This document shows positions 20,777-29,912 of a stretch of 64,000 nucleotides of DNA, in pieces. The position numbers were made by a program, and so were the translations under genes. Below the pieces are notes generated by a model. That model was not told the DNA's origin. It made no database searches and saw only the letters and a list, made by a program, of their open reading frames with translations. Numbering within the stretch: position 1 is the first letter of the stretch; each line of letters begins with the position of its first letter. The DNA is from Polyangium sp. y55x31 (GTDB taxonomy: Bacteria > Myxococcota_A > Polyangia > Polyangiales > Polyangiaceae). The DNA is taken from positions 310,001 to 374,000 of the forward strand of contig NZ_JARZHG010000004.1 of assembly GCF_029946505.1 (NCBI RefSeq), read 5' to 3'.

Positions 20777-23700
20777 ATGCTGGAGATGCGGGTAGGAGTG
20801 TCGGTTGGCGAGCGCTTCGAGCTCGTGCGTCTCGCAGGCCAAGGCGGCATGGGCGCCGTCTTCGAGGCCCGCGACCGCGAGACCGGCGACAAGGTCGCGA
20901 TCAAGATCATGAACGGCGCGAGCGTCGAGGAGCGCGCGCGGTTCGATCGCGAGGCGCGCGTGCTCGCCACGCTCTCGCACCCGGCCATCGTTCGATACCT
21001 CGGCTACGGCGAGCTCGACTCGGGCGAGCCCTACCTCGCGATGGAGTGGCTCTCGGGCGAGGGGCTCGACGCGCGCATCGCGCGGGAGCGGCTCAGCGTC
21101 GAGGAGACGATGGCTCTCGCCGAGCGCATCGCAGGCGCGCTCGCGATCGCGCACCGGCACGGGATCGTCCATCGCGACATCAAGCCGAGCAACATCTTCC
21201 TGCGTGACGGCGACGTGCGGCGCGCGATGCTGCTCGACTTCGGGATCGCACGGCGCGCGTCGGACCCGAACGTCGTCACGAAGACGGGCGTGTTCATGGG
21301 GACGCCGGGCTACGTGGCGCCCGAGCAAGCCCGCGGCGATCGCGCGGTGAACGCGCGGGCCGACGTGTTCGCCCTCGGATGCGTGCTGTTCGAGTGCCTC
21401 GCGGGCAAGCCCGCATTCACGGGGCAGCACGTGGTGGCCGTGCTGGCGAAGGTGCTCTTCGAGGACGTTCCGAAGGTGTCGGCGCTCCGGCCCGGTGTGC
21501 CGCCCGCGCTCGACATGCTCATCGCGCGGATGGTCGCAAAGCAGCCGGAAGAGCGGCTCGCCGACGGCGACGCGGTGATGGGCGCGCTCGCGCGCGTGGC
21601 GAATGACGAGATCACGAGCGAGCCGCCGCATACGCTGCGATCGAAGGGCGCGCTCGGCAGCGGAGAGCAGCGCCTCGTGAGCGTGATCCTGCTGTCCGCG
21701 CCGAAGGAGGGCCTGCCCGTCGATCCACTCGGTGGGACCTTGGATTCGGCCGGCACCGCGCCTCTCGCGGCGCTGCGCGCAGTGGCTCGGTCGTACGGGG
21801 CGCGCGTGGAGGCGCTGGCGGACGGGTCGGCGGCGCTCGTGCTTTCGGGCGCGGGCATGGCGACGGATCAAGCGGCGCAAGCGGCGCGGTGCGCGCTCGC
21901 GCTGCGGGCGGTGGTGCCGGATGCGCCCATGGTGCTCGTGACGGGACGAGGGGTGCTGTCGCATGCGCTGCCCGTCGGGGAGGGCATCGATCGCGCGGCC
22001 AAGCTCCTGCGCGAGGAGGAGCGGCGCACGGCGAAGAGCGAAAGTGCCGAGAGCCGCGCGCGTCAGGCGGTGCGCCTCGACGAGCTGACGGCGGAGCTGC
22101 TCGAAGCGCGCTTCGTGATCGAGGGGAACGAAGAGATGCGGTCGCTCCTCGGCGAGGCGCAAGCGCAGGAGGGATCGCGGCTCTTGCTCGGTCGCGTGAC
22201 GCCGTGCGTGGGCCGCGAGCGTGAGCTCTCGACGCTGCTCGCGCTCTACGACGAGTGCGCGAGCGAGCCCGCGGCGCGCGCGGTGCTCGTGACGGGCGTG
22301 GCCGGCATCGGCAAGTCGCGCATCCGGCACGAGCTCTTGCAGAAGCTCGCCGCGGCCGAGCCGCGCCCCGAGATCTGGCTTGCGCAGGGAGATCCGACGC
22401 GCACGGGCGCGCCCTTCGGCATGGCCGCCGAGCTCTTGCGGCGGGCTTCTTCGCTCCACGAGGAAGACCCGATCGAGGTGCGACGGGAGAAGATCCGCAG
22501 CGCGGTGACGCGGCACCTCGGCGCGGACGCAGGGCGCGTGATGGAGCTTTACGGCGAGCTCGTGGGCGCGCCGTGGGCCGCCGAGGAGGCGAGCACGTTC
22601 CTGCGGGCCGCACGGAAAGATCCCGTGCTGATGGGTGATCAGCTCCGCCGCGGCTTCGAGGACTTCGTGAGCGCGGCGAGCGCGGCGCGGCCCGTGGTGC
22701 TGGTGCTCGAGGATCTGCACTGGGCCGACGCGCCGAGCGTGCAGCTCCTCGATGCAGCGCTCCGGCTCGCGCGCGAGCGCTCGCTGTTCGTGCTCGCGCT
22801 CGCGCGGCCCGACGTGCACGAGAGGTTCCCGGGGCTCTGGGCGGATCGCGGCATGCAAGAGATCCGGCTCGGCGAGCTGTCGCGGCGCGCGAGCGAGCGG
22901 CTCGCGCGGCACGTGCTCGGCGACGACGCGCCGCCGTCCTTGCTCGCGCGCGTCGTGGCGCAGGCCGCGGGGAATCCGTTTTACCTGGAGGAGCTCTTGC
23001 GCGCGGTCGCCGAGGGCCAGGAGACCGCGCTGCCGAAGACGGTGCTCGCGATGCTGCAAGCGCGCCTCGAAGCGCTGCCGAGCGAGGCGCGCTGGCTGCT
23101 CCGCGCGGGCAGCGTCTTCGGCGAGACGTTCTGGAGCGGCGGCGTGCGCGCGCTTCTCGGCGGCGAGAGCAGCGTGGTCGACGTGGGCCGGTGGATCGAG
23201 ACGCTCGTCCATCGCGAGCTCCTCATGCGTCGTCGCGAGAGCCGTTTTCCCGGCGAGGAGGAGCTCGCGTTCCGGCACGATCTCCTGCGCGACGTCGCGT
23301 ATGCGGCGCTGACCGAGGTCGACCGCGCGCTCGGCCACAGGCTCGCCGCGGAGTGGCTCGAAGTGGCGGGCGAGCGCGACGCGATGGTCCTCGCCCAGCA
23401 CTGCGAGCACGGCGAGGAGCGCGAGAAGGCCGCGGTGTGGTTCGTGCGCGCCGCGACGCAGGCCCTCAGCGCGAACGACTTCGAGGCTGTGCTCGAACGG
23501 ACCGAGCGCGCCGAGGCATGCGGCGCGGACGGCGGCCTGCTCGGCGAGGTACGGCAAGCGCAGGCCGAGGCGCATTTTTATCGCGGCGAGCTCGCGGAGG
23601 CGGCGCGGCGGGCACGCGAGGCGATGCAGCTCCTCTCGCCGGACAGCCCGCTCTGGTTCGGCGCGGCGAGCGCGGCGGCGTGGGCCGAGAGCTCGCGCGG

Positions 23701-24718
23701 CGAGCGAAGGCAGCTCCTCGGGATCGCGGAGTCGATGCTCGAACGCGCCGATCGCGAAGCATCGCCGTTCACGCGCAGGCTCGCGGCGATGGGCTGGATC
23801 GCGCGCATGCTCCTGCGCTCGGGGCAGCGAAGCGCGGCCGAGACGCTCACCGAGCGGTTCCTTCAGGCGCCCGAATCCGCGCGGGGCGGGCCGATCGTGC
23901 GGGCCGAGTGGGCGGCCGTCTCGGCCACGCGCGCGCTCGTCGAAGGCGACCTCGAACCGTCGTACGAGTTTTTCCTCGAAGCGGCGCGGTGCTTCGAGCA
24001 GGCCGAGGTCGACAGGTTCGGCATCTCGATGCGCATCTACGCGGCGCTCGTGCTCTGCGACCTCGGCGATCATGCCGGCGCCGAGGCGGAGCTCGCCACG
24101 CTCGTCGCGCGCGCCGAGGCGCAGTGCTTGCCGATGCTCGCGGCGAGTGCGCGCCACGGGCTCGCCGAGGCGCTCGCGGCGCGCGGGGCGCTCGCCGAGG
24201 CGCGCGCGCTGCTCGAAGACATCCTGGAGACGCTCACGAACGCGGGTCTCGTGCTCTCGGCGCACGACGTGCGGCAGTTCCTCGCGCTCGTGCTCGTGCG
24301 GCAGGGCGACAGCGAGGCCGCCGAGCGCGCCGCGATCGAGGCCGTGGCGCTCGTGGACGCGCCGCCGAATCGGCGCTGCTCGTACCTCGCGACGCTGGCG
24401 CGCGTGCTGCTCGCGTGTGGACGTCCTGCGGAGGCGCTCTCGGCCGCGGAGGAAGCGATGCAGCTCCTCGAGCAGGTCGGCGCGCTCCTCTCGGACGAGC
24501 CTCTCGTGCGGCTCGTGTATGCCGAGGCGCTGCACGCGAACGGACATCACGAGCGCGCGAAAGAAGCGCTCTCGGCCGCGCGCGCGCATCTCCTCGGCCG
24601 GGCCGAGAAGATTGGCGACCCTGCGCGCCGCATGCGCTTTCTGCGCGCCGTTCCGGACAATGCCCGCACGCTCACGCTCGCGGAGGCGTGGCTCGGTGCG
24701 TCACCGGGCGCGGCTTGA
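20777..24718 (+). CDS. Second Ser/Thr kinase-cyclase-like-AAA-TPR regulator
   Basis: 1313-residue paralogue of the protein starting at 13809, with the same domain order. The kinase at residues 10-275 has GQGGMGA, Lys43, HRDIKPSN 132-139, DFG 154-156 and a GTPGYVAPEQ activation segment. A degenerate cyclase-like segment (GEGIDRAAKLL) follows. The ATPase has Walker A VAGIGKSR and a LVLEDLHW Walker B. The C terminus is about 550 residues of TPR-like repeats. Note HRDIKPSN rather than HRDLKPEN, still a catalytically complete loop. A downstream in-frame ATG at 20786 is possible. It ends 63 bp before the Tat lipoprotein that opens the acyl-chain operon, so it may regulate or be co-transcribed with it. 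Confidence 0.9.
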   Translation: MLEMRVGVSVGERFELVRLAGQGGMGAVFEARDRETGDKVAIKIMNGASVEERARFDREARVLATLSHPAIVRYLGYGELDSGEPYLAMEWLSGEGLDARIARERLSVEETMALAERIAGALAIAHRHGIVHRDIKPSNIFLRDGDVRRAMLLDFGIARRASDPNVVTKTGVFMGTPGYVAPEQARGDRAVNARADVFALGCVLFECLAGKPAFTGQHVVAVLAKVLFEDVPKVSALRPGVPPALDMLIARMVAKQPEERLADGDAVMGALARVANDEITSEPPHTLRSKGALGSGEQRLVSVILLSAPKEGLPVDPLGGTLDSAGTAPLAALRAVARSYGARVEALADGSAALVLSGAGMATDQAAQAARCALALRAVVPDAPMVLVTGRGVLSHALPVGEGIDRAAKLLREEERRTAKSESAESRARQAVRLDELTAELLEARFVIEGNEEMRSLLGEAQAQEGSRLLLGRVTPCVGRERELSTLLALYDECASEPAARAVLVTGVAGIGKSRIRHELLQKLAAAEPRPEIWLAQGDPTRTGAPFGMAAELLRRASSLHEEDPIEVRREKIRSAVTRHLGADAGRVMELYGELVGAPWAAEEASTFLRAARKDPVLMGDQLRRGFEDFVSAASAARPVVLVLEDLHWADAPSVQLLDAALRLARERSLFVLALARPDVHERFPGLWADRGMQEIRLGELSRRASERLARHVLGDDAPPSLLARVVAQAAGNPFYLEELLRAVAEGQETALPKTVLAMLQARLEALPSEARWLLRAGSVFGETFWSGGVRALLGGESSVVDVGRWIETLVHRELLMRRRESRFPGEEELAFRHDLLRDVAYAALTEVDRALGHRLAAEWLEVAGERDAMVLAQHCEHGEEREKAAVWFVRAATQALSANDFEAVLERTERAEACGADGGLLGEVRQAQAEAHFYRGELAEAARRAREAMQLLSPDSPLWFGAASAAAWAESSRGERRQLLGIAESMLERADREASPFTRRLAAMGWIARMLLRSGQRSAAETLTERFLQAPESARGGPIVRAEWAAVSATRALVEGDLEPSYEFFLEAARCFEQAEVDRFGISMRIYAALVLCDLGDHAGAEAELATLVARAEAQCLPMLAASARHGLAEALAARGALAEARALLEDILETLTNAGLVLSAHDVRQFLALVLVRQGDSEAAERAAIEAVALVDAPPNRRCSYLATLARVLLACGRPAEALSAAEEAMQLLEQVGALLSDEPLVRLVYAEALHANGHHERAKEALSAARAHLLGRAEKIGDPARRMRFLRAVPDNARTLTLAEAWLGASPGAA

Positions 24719-24781
24719 CGCCTCCAACCAGTTGGGCATCCTCACGAAAGGAACTTCCTTCTCCAACGTTCGGGGTGGGCC

Positions 24782-25774
24782 ATGGAGCGACGTGATTTCC
24801 TGAAGGTGGGCTTGATCGGCGGGGCGGGGACCGCGGCCGCGGGCACCGTGGGTTGCGTGGGCACGACCGGCACGGCGGCGTCGCCGATCGCGGTGATGAG
24901 CCCCGAGGAAATGGATCGGTTCCTCGCGCGCCTCGATGGGGGCCTCGCTTCGCTGAAGAACGGCAACAGTAGCCCCATCACGTCGATGTTTCCGAAGCTC
25001 GATGCTACGGATTCGAAGTATCAGAAGCAGGACGAGCTCGTCCGCAAGACGCTCCGTTCGTTGCTCCTCGTGGGCTCGTTCAACGATCTGCCCGAGGAGG
25101 GGCGCGCGCATCCCGGCATGCAGGCGCGCATGTGGGACGGGATGGGCGAGATGGACGAAGCGATGCTCGGCATGACGAGCGAGCTCGAAGCTTTGACCCC
25201 CACCGAACGCGCGGACATCGGCCTCCGGATGCGCAAGGATCCGGGGCTCGGGATGCGTATCGTCGAGGCGATCGACGAAGACGCGGCCAAGGCCGGGATT
25301 TCCATGGAGCGGCGGCTGCATCTGCGGTCGATAGCCGTCGAGGCATGCGCCCGCATGAGGCAATCGACGCCGCTGCTGATCGACGAGTACGTGACCAAGG
25401 TGAACAAGGTCGCGGCGCGGCCGGCGACGGCCGCGGAGTTCGAGCGCCGGCTCGTCGCGCAAATGGGCGAGGAGGCGGTCTTCCAGCTCCGGGAGCGCAC
25501 GGAGATGCACGCGCGGCGCTGGAACGTGGCGAGCACCGATCCGAAGAACGACGGCGACGGGCCTTATGCGCCCAAGTCGAACCCGCATCAACGCAGCAAT
25601 ACGGTGCTCACGGTAGGCGGCATTCTCCTCGGCGTCGGCCTGCTCGCCCTGGCGATCGGCGCCATCTTCGCGTCCGGCGGTGGCGTCTTCGTGATGACCG
25701 TCGGCGCGCTCCTCGGCATTGCGGGGCTCATCACGCTCATCGTGGGCGCGATCATCCGGGCGACCGAGGACTGA
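24782..25774 (+). CDS. Tat-type lipoprotein with C-terminal membrane hairpin, unknown function
   Basis: 330 residues. The N terminus ERRDFLKVG is a twin-arginine signal, with a lipobox-like VGC at Cys25. The body is mainly helical and acidic, without a motif I recognise. The last 60 residues hold two hydrophobic segments (VLTVGGILLGVGLLALAIGAIFA and FVMTVGALLGIAGLITLIVGAI) that would form a membrane hairpin, odd for a lipoprotein. The stop lies only 14 bp before the fused ketosynthase gene, so it is probably the first gene of the acyl-chain operon. It could anchor or localise the complex, which is inference. Not related by eye to any named family. Confidence 0.65.
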   Translation: MERRDFLKVGLIGGAGTAAAGTVGCVGTTGTAASPIAVMSPEEMDRFLARLDGGLASLKNGNSSPITSMFPKLDATDSKYQKQDELVRKTLRSLLLVGSFNDLPEEGRAHPGMQARMWDGMGEMDEAMLGMTSELEALTPTERADIGLRMRKDPGLGMRIVEAIDEDAAKAGISMERRLHLRSIAVEACARMRQSTPLLIDEYVTKVNKVAARPATAAEFERRLVAQMGEEAVFQLRERTEMHARRWNVASTDPKNDGDGPYAPKSNPHQRSNTVLTVGGILLGVGLLALAIGAIFASGGGVFVMTVGALLGIAGLITLIVGAIIRATED

Positions 25775-25788
25775 TCTCGCCCCGCGGC

Positions 25789-27831
25789 ATGCTCTCGCAA
25801 ATGCAGAGCCTCCCGGTTGCCATCACGGGCATGGGCGCCGTCTCGGCGCTCGGCGCGACCGCGACCGCGTTATGGTCCGCCGTCGAGGAGGGCCGCGACG
25901 GGATTCGCCCGATCGAGCGATTCTCGACCGATGGTTTTTCCGTGTCGCTCGGCGGGATGGTGCCGGGGGCGATCTCCGGAGATCCGTGCGCCGCATTCGC
26001 CACGACCGCGGCGCGCGAGGCTCTCGCCAATGCCGGCTTGCAGATCGGGCCGGGCGGCGTGGCGGGGCGCCGCGTGGCCCTCGTCCTCGGCACGAGCCTC
26101 GGCATGCACGTGGACGGCCTGCACCTCGTCGCCGCGGAGGTCGCGCACGCCGTCGGAATCGAGGGCCCGACACTCACCGTTTCGACGGCGTGCTCCTCCT
26201 CGACGAATGCGCTCGGGCTCGGCCGCGATCTGCTCGAAGCGGGGCTTTGCGACGTGGCGATTGCCGGCGGCACGGACGAGCTCACGCCGGAGATTTTCGC
26301 CGGCTTCCACGCGCTCGGGCTGCTTTGCCCCTCGAAATGCGCGCCGTTCAGCGAGCCCGTGGGCACCACGCTGGGCGAGGGCGCGGGGTTTTTGGTGCTC
26401 GAACGCGGCGACGAGGCCCGCGCCCGGGGCGCGCGGGTGCTCGCGACGCTGCTCGGGTATGGTCTCTCGGCGGATGCATATCATCCGACCTCGCCCGATC
26501 CCACGGGCGCCGGCGTCGCGCGCGCGCTGCGAGGCGCGCTCCTCGATGCGGGGACGGAGGCCGACAGCATCGATTACGTCAATGCACACGGCACGGGCAC
26601 CGCGGCCAACGACGCCGCCGAATACCGCGCCATCGAGCAGGTGTTCGGCGAGCGCGCAGCGCGTTTGCCCGTGAGCTCGACGAAGAGTTTTCTCGGTCAT
26701 GCGCAGGGCGCTGCGGGCGTGCTGGAGCTCATCGCGACCCTGTGTGGCATGGCGCAGGACAAGATCCCTCCAACGTTGCATTACGAAAAGCCGCGGCCGC
26801 GCTCGCCGGCCGATCCGGTGGCCGGCGACCGGCCCCGCGTGGCCCGCGTCGAGCGCGCGCTTTGCAACAACTCCGCGTTCGGAGGCGCGAATGCGGCCGT
26901 GATCGTGGGCAGAGCGGAGCATACTGCGCCGAGACAAACCGCGGCGAAGGTGCTGGTTCTCGGCGCATCGGCCGTGGGCCCGCACGGGATGGATTTCGAC
27001 GCGCTCGAGGTTGCTCTCGCCGCGAATGTTCCGCTCCGCCGCCGCGCGCCAGCGTTCCGCATCGAGAGCCTCATTCCCACGGCGGACGGCCGCGGGATGG
27101 ATCCCGCCTCGCGATACCTCTCGGCGGCCGCGGCGCTCGCGCTCGCCGACGCGGGAATCACGTTGCGCGGCGCGAAACGCGAGCGGGCGGGGCTCTTCGT
27201 CGGCACGACGCGCGCCTCGACCGAGAGCGAACGCGAATTCAGAGACAGCATTCGAGAGCGTGGCCTCGTGCGCCTCTCGGCCACGGCGTTCACGCGAATG
27301 GTGCTCAATGCGTCCGCGGGGACGTGCACGAAGCTCTGCGCGCTCAAAGGACCAACGACGACGCTCACCACGGGTGAAGGAAGCGGCCTCGTCGCGCTCA
27401 TTTACGCGGCGATGCACCTATCGACGCGGTCCGACGTCGATCTGCTCCTCGCGGCGGGCGTCGACGAGCGCGTCTGCCTCGAATCCGACGCGCACGAGGG
27501 CGAAGGCGCGGCGTGCCTCGTCCTCGGAAAAACCCCTGCGTCCGACGCCTCGAAAGCCGTGCGCCTCGCGGGCTTCGGGCTCGCGGGTCCGGGCGACGTG
27601 GAGGAGGCCAAACGGCGCGCGATTCGAATGGCCGGCATCGACGAAAAAGACGTTTTCGTGGCGCCGGACGTCACGCCCGTGCTCGGCCCCGCGCCGGGGG
27701 CCGCGGCCATGTTCGCCTGCGCATTCGCGGTCGCTTCGATTTTGCGGGGGACGTGGGAGCACGTGCTGGTCCCCGATCCGGGCGGCACCGCCGCGGCCGC
27801 CGTCGTCTTCAGCCGAAAAGGAGCCGCATGA
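25789..27831 (+). CDS. Ketosynthase fused to a chain-length-factor-like domain
   Basis: 680 residues. The N-terminal half (to about 375) is a complete FabF-type ketosynthase with the catalytic triad Cys135 (STACSSS), His267 (VNAHGTGT) and His304 (SFLGHAQGAAG), plus NSAFGG at 361-366. The C-terminal half (about 385-680) is a second, short ketosynthase-like fold. There the nucleophile position reads TTGEGSG (Glu530 where Cys would be), close to the Gln of type II PKS chain-length factors. The last His is replaced by Pro634 (VLGPAPGAA). In known systems the two subunits are separate genes. The start could also be ATG 25801. It overlaps the ACP gene by 4 nt (ATGA). Confidence 0.88.
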   Translation: MLSQMQSLPVAITGMGAVSALGATATALWSAVEEGRDGIRPIERFSTDGFSVSLGGMVPGAISGDPCAAFATTAAREALANAGLQIGPGGVAGRRVALVLGTSLGMHVDGLHLVAAEVAHAVGIEGPTLTVSTACSSSTNALGLGRDLLEAGLCDVAIAGGTDELTPEIFAGFHALGLLCPSKCAPFSEPVGTTLGEGAGFLVLERGDEARARGARVLATLLGYGLSADAYHPTSPDPTGAGVARALRGALLDAGTEADSIDYVNAHGTGTAANDAAEYRAIEQVFGERAARLPVSSTKSFLGHAQGAAGVLELIATLCGMAQDKIPPTLHYEKPRPRSPADPVAGDRPRVARVERALCNNSAFGGANAAVIVGRAEHTAPRQTAAKVLVLGASAVGPHGMDFDALEVALAANVPLRRRAPAFRIESLIPTADGRGMDPASRYLSAAAALALADAGITLRGAKRERAGLFVGTTRASTESEREFRDSIRERGLVRLSATAFTRMVLNASAGTCTKLCALKGPTTTLTTGEGSGLVALIYAAMHLSTRSDVDLLLAAGVDERVCLESDAHEGEGAACLVLGKTPASDASKAVRLAGFGLAGPGDVEEAKRRAIRMAGIDEKDVFVAPDVTPVLGPAPGAAAMFACAFAVASILRGTWEHVLVPDPGGTAAAAVVFSRKGAA

Positions 27832-28130
27832 ACCCCGAGCTTGCCCGGTACATCCAGCGTCGCGAGCGTATCCTCGACAAGGTGCGCACGATCCTCGTCG
27901 ATCGCCTGCACGTGAGCCGCGCGCCCGACGAGATCGACCCCGACGCGCCGCTCTTCGGCACGGGGCTCGGCCTGGATTCGGTGGACGCAGTCGAGCTCCT
28001 CGTCAGCATGGAATCCGAGCTCGGCGTGAAGCTGCCGCACGAAGGTTTGTCGCGGCCGGCCATGCGCACCGTGAATACGCTGGTCGACCTGGCCCTCGCC
28101 CACGGGAGGACGGACGATGTCGATGGATGA
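27828..28130 (+). CDS. Acyl carrier protein
   Basis: 100-residue carrier protein. The phosphopantetheine site is Ser51 in GLGLDSVDAVEL, within a typical four-helix ACP pattern. Residues 1-15 form a charged extension longer than in primary-metabolism AcpP. It should carry the growing chain for the ketosynthase fusion encoded just upstream. The start overlaps the KS stop (ATGA) and has AAAAGGAG before it. The 3' end overlaps the GcvT-like gene by 14 bp. No phosphopantetheinyl transferase is in the window, so a housekeeping one would be needed. Confidence 0.95.
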   Translation: MNPELARYIQRRERILDKVRTILVDRLHVSRAPDEIDPDAPLFGTGLGLDSVDAVELLVSMESELGVKLPHEGLSRPAMRTVNTLVDLALAHGRTDDVDG

Positions 28131-29166
28131 CGAGATCCGCGCCTTGCGCACGAGCGTGGCGCTCGCCGCGGGTGATCACGTCACGTGCCTGCGCATCGAG
28201 GGCGAGGGCGCGTACGAGGCGCTCGACCACGTGGTCGCCTGCGATCTTTTCTTGCAGGACGGCCAGATGCGGCCGAGCCTCCTGCTCGACGAGCAGGCCC
28301 GCCCCTTCGCAGACATCCACGTGGCCCGCGACGACGAATCGTTCTATTTGCTTGCCGAAGGTCCCTCCCCCGAGGAGCTCGTCGCGTTCCTGGAAAAACA
28401 TTTTCCCGCGGGCGTCGAGGCGACCGCCCGACGATGCGACGGCACGCTGCTCTCGCTCCACGGGCCTTATGCCTGGGAGCTCTGCACGGCCGTGCTCGGC
28501 CCCGATGTCGGGAGTCTTCCCTATCTCGCGTTTTACCGCGCCGACGAAGGCGTGTTTTTCCGGTCGGGGAAGACTGGCGAGTACGGGTATGATTTGCTCA
28601 TTCCCACGGGCGAAGTGGAGACCGTGCGCGAGGCGCTGCTCAGGGAGGGCGCGGCGTTCGACCTCGCGCGCGCGAGCCTGCCCGCGCTGGATCAATGTGC
28701 GCTCGAAAATGGTTTCTTCAACATCCGGCGCGAAGGTCGGGCCGGCCTCTCGCCGCTGGAGCTCGGCCTGCAATGGCGCGTCTCGTACCGCAAGGAATAC
28801 GTGGGATCTGTCGCGCTGCGGTCGCGACGCGAGGCAGGGGCGAATTCGCGGGTCGTATGGGCCGTCGCCGGCGCGCCCGTGGCCGAGGGGGACGAGGTTT
28901 TTCTGGAGGAACAGCGGATCGGCCATGTCCTCGTCTCCGGGTTTTCGGTCATCCGGGGCGAATGGGTGGCCCTGCTCCTGCTCGATCGGCCCTATGCGTA
29001 CGCGGGCATCGACCGCTACGAAATCCGGAGAGCGGGGGAGCGCCGGCCGATCCGCACCGCCTCGGCGCCGCTCATCAACAACCGCAGCCTGTACGTGAGC
29101 CCGCAGCGGCATAGCTACCGGGACCGGGACGTGTCGAAAATGCCGCCGTTCGTGTTGCCTTTATGA
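28117..29166 (+). CDS. GcvT-family folate-fold protein of the acyl-chain operon
   Basis: 349 residues with the fold pattern of glycine-cleavage T-protein/YgfZ proteins. The N-terminal part shows LRIEGEGAYEALDHVV and a LLLDEQARPFADIHV segment keeping an Asp (Asp66) near the T-protein catalytic acid. The C-terminal part shows ENGFFNIRREGRAGLSPLELGLQWRVS...KEYVGSVAL, matching the family's TPxEAGLxW...FIGxxAL block. The YgfZ signature KGCYxGQE is absent. T-protein transfers a one-carbon unit to tetrahydrofolate. A one-carbon, methyl or amine step on the chain is conceivable, but a folate-binding scaffold without catalysis is equally possible. GGGAGGA lies before ATG 28117. Four-nt overlap with the ketoreductase. 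Confidence 0.8.
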   Translation: MSMDDEIRALRTSVALAAGDHVTCLRIEGEGAYEALDHVVACDLFLQDGQMRPSLLLDEQARPFADIHVARDDESFYLLAEGPSPEELVAFLEKHFPAGVEATARRCDGTLLSLHGPYAWELCTAVLGPDVGSLPYLAFYRADEGVFFRSGKTGEYGYDLLIPTGEVETVREALLREGAAFDLARASLPALDQCALENGFFNIRREGRAGLSPLELGLQWRVSYRKEYVGSVALRSRREAGANSRVVWAVAGAPVAEGDEVFLEEQRIGHVLVSGFSVIRGEWVALLLLDRPYAYAGIDRYEIRRAGERRPIRTASAPLINNRSLYVSPQRHSYRDRDVSKMPPFVLPL

Positions 29167-29912
29167 ATGCGCGATTCGAAGACAATACGGTGATCGTGAC
29201 CGGCGCCTCCCGCGGGCTCGGCCGGAGCATCGCGACGGCGTTCGGTGCCGAGGGGGCGTTCGTCTTCGTGGGATACCGATCGCGCGAGGACGAGGCGAAA
29301 GAGACGCTTCGAGCGATGGAAGAGGCCGGCGGTCGGGGCGCGTTGCTCGCGATGGACGTCGCGAGCGCGGCGTCCATGAATGCAGCCGTGGAGCAAGCGC
29401 TCGCCGCGAGGGGCTCGATCGACGTGCTCGTCAACAATGCGGGTGTCGCGGCGGACGAGCTCTTCCCGCTGATGGCCGAGGAGAGCTGGGACGAGGTGAT
29501 GCGCGTCAATGCGGGCGGCGCCTTTCACGGCTGCCGCGCCGTGGTGCGGCCGATGATGGCGAAGCGGCGGGGCGCGATCGTCAACGTCGCCTCGGTCGCG
29601 GGCCAGCACGCGAGCCCGGGGCAATCGAATTACGCGGCCTCGAAAGGCGCGATCCTCGCGTTCACGCGCACGCTCGCGGCCGAGCTGGCGCCGCGCGGAA
29701 TCCGGGTGAATGCCGTGGTGCCGGGGCTGCTCGGCACGGGAATGGCGAAGCGCCTGGACAAACGGATCGCGGAGAAAGCGCGTGGCCAGATTCCGCTCGG
29801 GCGTTTCGGGACGGGCGACGAGGTCGCGCGGGCGGTCTTGTTTCTGGCGTCGGAGGAGGCCTCGTACGTCATCGGGCAGGCGCTCGTGGTGGATGGGGGG
29901 CTCACGTTGTGA
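29163..29912 (+). CDS. 3-oxoacyl-ACP reductase (SDR/FabG type)
   Basis: 249-residue short-chain dehydrogenase. The NADPH-binding motif TGASRGLG (13-20), NNAG (91-94), Ser144, Tyr157 and Lys161 (YAASK) form the complete SDR active site. The C terminus ends in IGQALVVDGGLTL, as in FabG. In this operon it should reduce the beta-keto group made by the ketosynthase on the carrier protein. Residue YRS at 38-40 fits an NADP-type binding loop. Start and stop are each fused to neighbours by 4-nt overlaps (ATGA and GTGA). Family assignment is firm; the ACP substrate is inferred from context. Confidence 0.93.
   Translation: MNARFEDNTVIVTGASRGLGRSIATAFGAEGAFVFVGYRSREDEAKETLRAMEEAGGRGALLAMDVASAASMNAAVEQALAARGSIDVLVNNAGVAADELFPLMAEESWDEVMRVNAGGAFHGCRAVVRPMMAKRRGAIVNVASVAGQHASPGQSNYAASKGAILAFTRTLAAELAPRGIRVNAVVPGLLGTGMAKRLDKRIAEKARGQIPLGRFGTGDEVARAVLFLASEEASYVIGQALVVDGGLTL

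Noticed and set aside
19748-24589. Very long open frame on the minus strand opposite the second large kinase
   Set aside because: It is the antisense shadow of a gene with clear kinase, ATPase and TPR motifs. High GC makes long empty frames common, and its translation is Arg/Ala/His-rich without motifs.
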